Source of the DNA: JALZCH01 sp036387135
GTDB taxonomy: Bacteria; Acidobacteriota; Blastocatellia; Pyrinomonadales; Pyrinomonadaceae
Reading direction: 5' to 3'
DNA length: 64,000 nt
Assembly: GCA_036387135.1 (NCBI GenBank)
Contig: DASVUH010000025.1
Span: 258,568 to 322,567 of the forward strand
Below are positions 59,127-64,000 of the stretch, piece by piece; position 1 is the stretch's first letter; each line of letters starts with the position of its first letter. Both the position numbers and the translations under genes were made by a program. Below the pieces are notes generated by a model that was not told the DNA's origin, made no database searches, and saw only the letters and a program-made list of their open reading frames with translations.

Positions 59127-60002
59127 TTACAACGCGGCGGCTCCAGATACAACTTCAATAATTTCTTTTGTAATGGCGGCTTGGCGAATCCGGTTCATAT
59201 TGAGCGTTAACGTATCAATCAACTCGCCCGCGTTTTTCGACGCGCTGTCCATCGCCGTCATTCGCGCGCCCTGTTCCGAAGCGACCGATTCGAGCATTCC
59301 GCGATAAATCTGCGTTTCCACGAGACGCGGCAGCAGACGGCTGAATAATTCGCCCGGCTCCTGCTCGTAAATATAATCAACGTCGGGCGCGGTTTCGCCT
59401 TCTCCTTCTTCGGATTTCCCGACGACCGGCAAAAGCTGTTCGACGACGACGCGCTGAGATAAAACCGATTTGAATTCGCTGAAAATCAGGAAAACTTTAT
59501 CAATCGTTTCATCTTCGGTAAACGTGCGAATAATGTTTTGCGCGATTTCTTTCGCGTCGTTGATGTTAACTTGCCCGCCTCCGGTTAAACCGACGTGTTC
59601 GCTGACGAAAGTAATACTGCGGCGACGGAAAAAGTCGCGTCCTTTTCGTCCGACCGGCATCATTTCCACGGTTTTCCCTGTGTTGTCACGCAAAAATTGC
59701 TGTCCGGCTTTGATTAAATTGGCGTTAAACGCGCCCGCCAAACCTTTGTCCGCGGTCATTAAAACGACCAGATAACGCTCGTCGCCGCGAGCGTCCATCA
59801 GCGGATGCGAAAACTCGTCGCCGATTCGGGCGCTCAAATTGCCTAAAACGTCGTTCATTTTCACGGCAAACGGTCGCGCCGCCGTGACGCGATCCGTCGC
59901 GCGTTTTAATTTCGCCGCCGCCACCATTTTCATCGCTTTGGTGATCTGGCGCGTGTTTTTAACCGATTTAATTCGCCGACGTAAATCTAATAAACTTGGC
60001 AT
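59127..60002 (-). CDS. atpG: ATP synthase gamma subunit
   Basis: A 291-residue rotor subunit. The ATG at 60002 begins MPSLLDLRRRIKSVKNTRQITKAM, the standard N-terminus; the longer frame reads into the upstream hairpin. The C-terminal helix ends SLTLNMNRIRQAAITKEIIEV-like, including LTLNMNRIRQAAITKEI. A middle insertion with acidic residues (KSEEGEGETAPDVDYIYEQ) is longer than in E. coli. It is the last atp gene here: atpD (beta) and atpC (epsilon) are not downstream, as an unrelated membrane gene follows. A perfect 34-base inverted repeat separates it from atpA. Confidence 0.95.
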   Translation of the reverse strand: MPSLLDLRRRIKSVKNTRQITKAMKMVAAAKLKRATDRVTAARPFAVKMNDVLGNLSARIGDEFSHPLMDARGDERYLVVLMTADKGLAGAFNANLIKAGQQFLRDNTGKTVEMMPVGRKGRDFFRRRSITFVSEHVGLTGGGQVNINDAKEIAQNIIRTFTEDETIDKVFLIFSEFKSVLSQRVVVEQLLPVVGKSEEGEGETAPDVDYIYEQEPGELFSRLLPRLVETQIYRGMLESVASEQGARMTAMDSASKNAGELIDTLTLNMNRIRQAAITKEIIEVVSGAAAL

Positions 60003-60010
60003 ATTCTCTG

Positions 60011-60084
60011 GTTCAAAGTTCAAGGTTCAAAGTTCAAAGTTGGATACATTTCCAACTTTGAACTTTGAACCTTGAACTTTGAAC
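60011..60084. repeat. Perfect 34-base heptamer hairpin between atpA and atpG
   Basis: Left arm 60011-60044 is exactly complementary to 60051-60084, with a 6-base loop (TACATT). Each arm is five heptamers: GTTCAAA, GTTCAAG, GTTCAAA, GTTCAAA, GTTGGA. It fills the gap between the atpA stop at 60088 and the atpG start at 60002. Confidence 0.95.
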
Positions 60085-60087
60085 TAA

Positions 60088-61638
60088 CTAAGCTGCAACT
60101 GCGGCAGTTCTCGCCGCTCCGCCGATTTCAGACCAGCGAGCGGTTTTGAAATCGTCAACGGCTTGTCCCAATTCGGTTTTCAAATCGTCGGAAATCGCTT
60201 TTTTCTCACGAATCGTGTTTAAAACGCCCGGATGCGTGTTCCGAACGTAATTCAACAATTCGTCTTCAAAGCGCCGCAGGTCTTCGACCGCCACATCGTC
60301 CAAATAACCGTTGGTCGCCGTCCAGATCACGAAAATCTGTTCTTCGACCGGCATCGGCTGATATTGCGGCTGTTTTAAAACTTCCGTCAAACGCTGACCG
60401 CGCGACAACTGCGACTGCGTGGCTTTGTCCAAATCCGAACCAAACTGCGCGAACGCCGCGAGTTCACGATATTGCGCGAGGTCAATCCTGAGCGTTCCGG
60501 CGACTTGTTTCATCGCCTTGATTTGCGCCGAACCGCCGACGCGCGAAACCGAGTTTCCGACGTTGATTGCCGGACGAACGCCGGAGTTAAAAAGGTCGGA
60601 TTCAAGGAAAATCTGCCCGTCGGTAATCGAAATCACGTTGGTCGGAATGTACGCCGAAATATCGCCCGCCTGCGTTTCGATCAGCGGAAGGCTGGTCAAA
60701 GAACCGCCGCCGCGCGCGTCGGACATTTTCGCCGCCCTTTCCAAAAGACGCGAGTGTAGATAGAAAACGTCGCCCGGATACGCTTCGCGTCCCGGCGGTC
60801 GTCTCAAAAGCAGAGAAATTTCGCGGTAAGCGGCGGCTTGTTTCGACAAATCATCATAAATCGTTAAAGCGTGACGCCCTGAATCGCGAAAATATTCGCC
60901 GATAGCGACCGCCGTGTAAGGCGCAAGATACTGCATCGCCGCCGGATCGGATGCGGTCGCCGAAACGATGATCGTGTATTCCATCGCGCCGTGTTCTTCG
61001 AGTCTCTGGCGCACCTGCGCGACGGTCGAAGCCTTTTGACCGATGGCTGCGTAAATACAAATCACGCCGCTGCCTTTTTGGTTGATAATCGTGTCAACCG
61101 CGACGGTGGTTTTTCCGGTCTGGCGGTCGCCGATGATCAATTCGCGCTGTCCGCGTCCAATCGGAACCATCGAGTCAATCGCTTTCAAACCGGTCTGCAT
61201 CGGTTCTTTTACCGGCTGACGGTCAATAATTCCGGGCGCGATGCGTTCGACCGGATTAAATTGATTTGAAGCGATAGCGCCTTTGCCGTCGATCGGCTCG
61301 CCGAGCGCGTTGACGACGCGACCGATGATCGCTTCGCCGACCGGCACGGACATAATTTGTCCGGTGCGTTTTGCCATATCGCCTTCTTTGATTTTCTGGA
61401 AATCGCCGAACAGCACCGCGCCGACTTTATCTTCTTCGAGGTTAAGCGCGAGACCGCGAACTTCGTGCGGAAATTCGATCAGCTCGCCCGCCATAACTTT
61501 GTCGAGACCGTGAATTTCGGCGATTCCGTCGCCGACTTTGATCACCGTGCCGACTTCTTCGATTGTCACGCCGGCGTCAAAATTCTCGATTTGCTGTCTA
61601 ATAATATCGCTGATTTCTGTCGCTCTAATAGCTTCCAT
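60088..61638 (-). CDS. atpA: ATP synthase alpha subunit
   Basis: A 516-residue F1 subunit of normal length. The P-loop is GDRQTGKTTVAVD at about residues 169-181, and conserved IGEYFRDSGRHALTIYDDLSKQA and LLRRPPGREAYPGDVFYLHSRLLERA are present. The N-terminus, EIISIIRQQIENF-like (ISDIIRQQIENFD), binds the stalk. Neighbours are the delta and gamma genes with a heptamer hairpin in each gap. The non-catalytic nucleotide site is intact by eye. Confidence 0.97.
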   Translation of the reverse strand: MEAIRATEISDIIRQQIENFDAGVTIEEVGTVIKVGDGIAEIHGLDKVMAGELIEFPHEVRGLALNLEEDKVGAVLFGDFQKIKEGDMAKRTGQIMSVPVGEAIIGRVVNALGEPIDGKGAIASNQFNPVERIAPGIIDRQPVKEPMQTGLKAIDSMVPIGRGQRELIIGDRQTGKTTVAVDTIINQKGSGVICIYAAIGQKASTVAQVRQRLEEHGAMEYTIIVSATASDPAAMQYLAPYTAVAIGEYFRDSGRHALTIYDDLSKQAAAYREISLLLRRPPGREAYPGDVFYLHSRLLERAAKMSDARGGGSLTSLPLIETQAGDISAYIPTNVISITDGQIFLESDLFNSGVRPAINVGNSVSRVGGSAQIKAMKQVAGTLRIDLAQYRELAAFAQFGSDLDKATQSQLSRGQRLTEVLKQPQYQPMPVEEQIFVIWTATNGYLDDVAVEDLRRFEDELLNYVRNTHPGVLNTIREKKAISDDLKTELGQAVDDFKTARWSEIGGAARTAAVAA

Positions 61639-61646
61639 ATAATTTT

Positions 61647-61711
61647 GTTCGTTGTTCGTCGTTCGTCGTTCGTTGTTTTTCTTTGCAACGAGCGACGAAC
61701 GACGAACGAAT
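61647..61711. repeat. Heptamer-repeat hairpin between atpH and atpA
   Basis: GTTCGTT, GTTCGTC, GTTCGTC, GTTCGTT at 61647-61674 is complemented by CGAACGA-type units at about 61688-61711. The hairpin fills the spacer between the delta stop (61714) and the alpha start (61638). Confidence 0.9.
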
Positions 61712-61713
61712 AG

Positions 61714-62256
61714 CTAACTACGAATCATTTGTTCTTTTAAGTGCTGTAATTGATTTTTCACCGAGCCGTCGTACACGGTCGAACCGATGCGCGTGACGAC
61801 TCCGCCGATAATTTCCGGGTCAATTTTAAAATTAAGATTAACTCGCTTGCCGGTCATTTGCTGCAATCTCGTTTGCAAAGCGGTCTGCTGCGCGGCGGCG
61901 AGCGGCTGCGCCGTAGTCACTTCGGCTGTCACGAGACCGGCGCGGACTTCCAAAATCGCATTAAAACGCTCATTCACAACGGGCAAATCTGCAAGACGAT
62001 GATTGCGCTGCAAAACGCGCAGAAAATTCGCCGTCGTTTTTGTCGGGCGCGTTTTGGCGATTAACGATTCGAGAACGTTTTTCTTGTTGTCGAAAGCAAC
62101 CGCCGGATTACGAAAAACTTCCGATAGCTGAGGGTTTTCGGTCATCAAAGCGGCAAATTGTCCCAGTTCGTTTCTAACAATATCGGTTTCGCCGTTTTTC
62201 GTAACGACATCCGCAAGCGCGGCGGCGTAACGTCGGGCGATTGTTTCAATGCTCAT
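61714..62256 (-). CDS. atpH: ATP synthase delta subunit
   Basis: A 180-residue subunit. The opening SIETIARRYAAALADV is the family start, with conserved NPQLSEVFRNPAVAFDNKKNVLESLI, and the end is DPEIIGGVVTRIGSTVYDGSVKNQL, which is diagnostic for AtpH/OSCP. It joins F1 to the b-type stalk. Its start overlaps the atpF stop by 4 bases. A heptamer hairpin separates it from atpA. Confidence 0.95.
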   Translation of the reverse strand: MSIETIARRYAAALADVVTKNGETDIVRNELGQFAALMTENPQLSEVFRNPAVAFDNKKNVLESLIAKTRPTKTTANFLRVLQRNHRLADLPVVNERFNAILEVRAGLVTAEVTTAQPLAAAQQTALQTRLQQMTGKRVNLNFKIDPEIIGGVVTRIGSTVYDGSVKNQLQHLKEQMIRS

Positions 62257-62825
62257 TGTTTGACGCCTCCCAGACCTTCGATGCTCGCGTTGACGAGACG
62301 CGCGGCGTCCGTACCGCTTTGCAGATTTTGGCGCACCATATCTTCCGCCAGACGAATGCTTTCTTCGGCTGAAAATTGCTTTAATTCGCGTCTGGCGTTG
62401 GCTGACGCGGCGGCGATTTCGCGGCGCGCGTTTTCGCGTATTTTTTCAATATCTGCTGCGGTTTGTTCGGCGATTCTCGTCGCTTCAGCTTCGGCTTCGC
62501 GCACTGACTGTTCGCGGATGCGCGCGGTTTCGGCGTCCAGATTTTGCAGACGCTCTTCGACTTGCTGCAATCTTGCCAGCGCCGCGTCGCGTTCCTGCTG
62601 CGCTTTGATCAATTCGGCGCGAATCGCTTCGCGGCGCGCTCTGAATGCATCGCTGATCGGGCGGCGCAAAAGATAAACGAGCGCGGCAACGAAAATAAAA
62701 AGATTTAAAAACTTCCAGGCTTCAAAGCCCGGATAATTTAAATATCTATCGTAAAAACTCGCTCCGCCGCCGTGCGATTCGGCTTCGGCGGCGAGAAAAA
62801 GTAAAAAATTAATAAACGCAAACAT
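62253..62825 (-). CDS. atpF: ATP synthase b subunit
   Basis: A 190-residue stalk subunit. A membrane segment at about residues 33-52 (AWKFLNLFIFVAALVYLLRRP) is followed by a long charged coiled coil rich in arginine and glutamate (LARLQQVEERLQNLDAETARI). The motif RRPISDAFRARREAI fits b/b' types. Upstream is a second b-like gene, so this operon encodes two stalk subunits, b and b'. It overlaps atpH by 4 bases. The N-terminus has a short hydrophobic first segment that may be a cleaved leader. Confidence 0.93.
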   Translation of the reverse strand: MFAFINFLLFLAAEAESHGGGASFYDRYLNYPGFEAWKFLNLFIFVAALVYLLRRPISDAFRARREAIRAELIKAQQERDAALARLQQVEERLQNLDAETARIREQSVREAEAEATRIAEQTAADIEKIRENARREIAAASANARRELKQFSAEESIRLAEDMVRQNLQSGTDAARLVNASIEGLGGVKQ

Positions 62826-62861
62826 TGATATAAAAATCTCAAATTTGAAATTCGGATAAAT

Positions 62862-63326
62862 TTAAGCAGCCGAGCGCTGGCGCAGAACCTGCGCGGTAAT
62901 TCTTTCGGCTAAACCGCGCGCGTCGCTTGCCAGAGTTTGTCTGGCTTGCGCGACTTGCCGGTTTAAATCCGCTTTCTCACGCTCGATTTGATTCACCACA
63001 TCGGCTTTTACTTCGTCAATCTGCAATTGACGCTGCGCCAAAGATTCACGGCGCGTGTTTTCAACGACCGCATAACCAGCCACGCGTGCTTCGCGGAGAG
63101 TCGTTTCGTAATTGGCAAGCTTTTCGTCGGCTTGCCGCAGAGTGTCCGTCGTTTCCGCAAAGCTGCCGCCGGTCATCCGCTCGCGCGCTTCGAGAATGCG
63201 ATTGATCGGTTTGAACAAAGTGCGGTTCAAAAGCCAGATCATCAACAAAATTAGAAAAATATGAAAAAAGATTGTGCCGTCTGGCACAAGCTGAATCGAA
63301 TTTTCGGCAAAAGCCAGAAAAACCAT
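62862..63326 (-). CDS. ATP synthase b' subunit (second b-type stalk subunit)
   Basis: A 154-residue protein starting MVFLAFAENSIQLVPDG; the ATG at 63326 is preferred to a TTG two codons before. One N-terminal helix (FFHIFLILLMIWLLNRTLFKP) is followed by a coiled coil with PINRILEARERMTGGSF, the b-subunit motif. It is first in the operon, so its upstream region should hold the promoter. Having b and b' as separate proteins is typical of photosynthetic bacteria and some others, in place of a b homodimer. No atpB or atpE (a and c) gene precedes it. Confidence 0.9.
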   Translation of the reverse strand: MVFLAFAENSIQLVPDGTIFFHIFLILLMIWLLNRTLFKPINRILEARERMTGGSFAETTDTLRQADEKLANYETTLREARVAGYAVVENTRRESLAQRQLQIDEVKADVVNQIEREKADLNRQVAQARQTLASDARGLAERITAQVLRQRSAA

Positions 63327-63954
63327 AATCAAAAAATTCTTAAAAATACTTTGGTTTACTGTGATTTACTAGCGCAAAAATCACTTACTAACAAAGATTC
63401 TGAGAATATCACGCCGCTCGGAACACGGTCAAGGAACACACTTTTACGGTAGTGTCCTAATGGTGTGGAGCTAACAGGTAAGTATTTTCGGCGGATAGAG
63501 AAGGTGATTAAAAAGTGTCTCATAAGTCGAAAATGTTGAAGAGTTGTGGGATTTTGGTTATGAGACGACTAATGAGACAAAATGCTTAAATGGCTATATC
63601 CTAAAAATCAGGGCTTTGCCTTAAAAGTGGCTTTTGAGACGGACTTTTGAGACAAGAGCGAAAATCTTAAGCACTTCTAAGACAGATTTGAGACAGACTA
63701 ATCAGCTTGTTTTAAAAAGTTAAACCTTTACAAAACTTATTGAATAGCATTAAATATAAATTGACGTGAAACCCGCCTCTCACGCCTGTCGTATCCTATT
63801 TGTGAAGATTCTGATATAATTTAGATAAGAAATAAATGATTTAAGCAAAATTTGGTTTTAATAAAGTCAAATTTTGTAAGATTTTGATTGACTAAAAGGC
63901 AAAGTGTGTGTAATTTAACACAACTTATTGCGGTTAAAATACGTCTCTTTTTTT
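63327..63954. promoter_or_regulatory. Upstream region of the atp operon with TGAGAC clusters
   Basis: About 630 A+T-rich bases without a convincing gene. GTGATTT and AAATCAC (63361-63367, 63378-63384) form an operator-like palindrome about 35 bases before the b' start. Five direct TGAGAC hexamers (63561, 63573, 63635, 63648, 63689) and one inverted GTCTCA (63517) lie further upstream. An atp promoter is expected but was not located. Confidence 0.45.
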
Positions 63955-64000
63955 ATGGATAAGCCTGATGACAAATCCGAAGCTGTTTCTCAAAAGATTC
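63955..64000 (+). CDS. Possible start of a plus-strand gene (cut by window edge)
   Basis: From an ATG at 63955 a frame is open to the end: MDKPDDKSEAVSQKI. Fifteen residues are too few to identify a family, and no ribosome site is obvious before the ATG (a T run precedes it). The charged N-terminus is protein-like. It would be divergent from the atp operon across the 630-base spacer. Confidence 0.3.
   Translation, partial: MDKPDDKSEAVSQKI

Noticed and set aside
23097..61711. Heptamer repeats as CRISPR arrays
   Set aside because: Units are seven bases with no unique spacers, they occur as inverted pairs, and no cas gene is present.
1..64000. tRNA, rRNA or riboswitch genes
   Set aside because: No cloverleaf with a GTTCRA arm, no rRNA core word and no conserved riboswitch core was found by eye; short structured RNAs could still be missed without a covariance search.

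Overview
The window looks like chromosomal DNA of an acidobacterium, most probably class Blastocatellia (Pyrinomonadaceae-like). This is inferred from gene content: a complete alternative complex III (actA-F) joined to a caa3-type cytochrome oxidase, a very large receptor with an N-terminal carboxypeptidase-regulatory-like domain, and many conserved membrane proteins of unknown function. No rRNA or tRNA gene was seen, so taxonomy rests on gene content alone. Shine-Dalgarno motifs are weak at many genes, so several starts rest on reading frame, overlap and protein N-terminus.

Layout. 1-3.8 kb: two APC amino-acid transporters around a small membrane protein, divergent from a PLP-dependent decarboxylase. 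3.9-6.9 kb: a membrane GGDEF/EAL protein coupled to a thioredoxin-fold protein. 7.2-12.3 kb: an AMP-forming acyl-CoA ligase with a PIN toxin-antitoxin pair inserted at its 3' end and a second copy of that 3' end beyond the pair, then a short-chain dehydrogenase and aspartate kinase. 12.3-20.9 kb: a loose accessory stretch (DUF418, two DUF4386 proteins, a GH38 glycosidase, long spacers, a MITE-like element). 20.9-25.0 kb: a radical SAM protein and a Lol-like lipoprotein operon (lipoprotein, ABC ATPase, membrane-anchored protein, LolA-like carrier). 25.0-39.4 kb: one long minus-strand respiratory cluster, actABCDEF, a small membrane protein, SCO and coxBACD, which would carry electrons from quinol through cytochrome c to oxygen. 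39.7-42.7 kb: ROK protein, DedA protein, GHMP kinase. 42.8-58.2 kb: a phosphate block with Pit and its DUF47 partner, pstSCAB-phoU, phoBR, an outer-membrane receptor, a 72-residue protein and polyphosphate kinase. 58.3-63.3 kb: small membrane proteins and a partial F-type ATP synthase operon (b', b, delta, alpha, gamma). 63.3-64 kb: a long spacer and the possible start of a plus-strand gene.

Two themes run across these genes. First, many short spacers between adjacent minus-strand genes hold tandem heptamers, usually arranged as an inverted pair that would form a hairpin in the mRNA; each locus has its own heptamer. They resemble the STRR heptanucleotide repeats of cyanobacteria. Second, hexamers like GTTAAC spaced exactly 11 bp apart lie between pstS and phoB and again upstream of the TonB-type receptor. 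They look like Pho boxes and would place the receptor in the phosphate-starvation regulon. Signs of gene exchange are the toxin-antitoxin insertion and a sharp low-G+C patch inside the acyl-CoA ligase gene.
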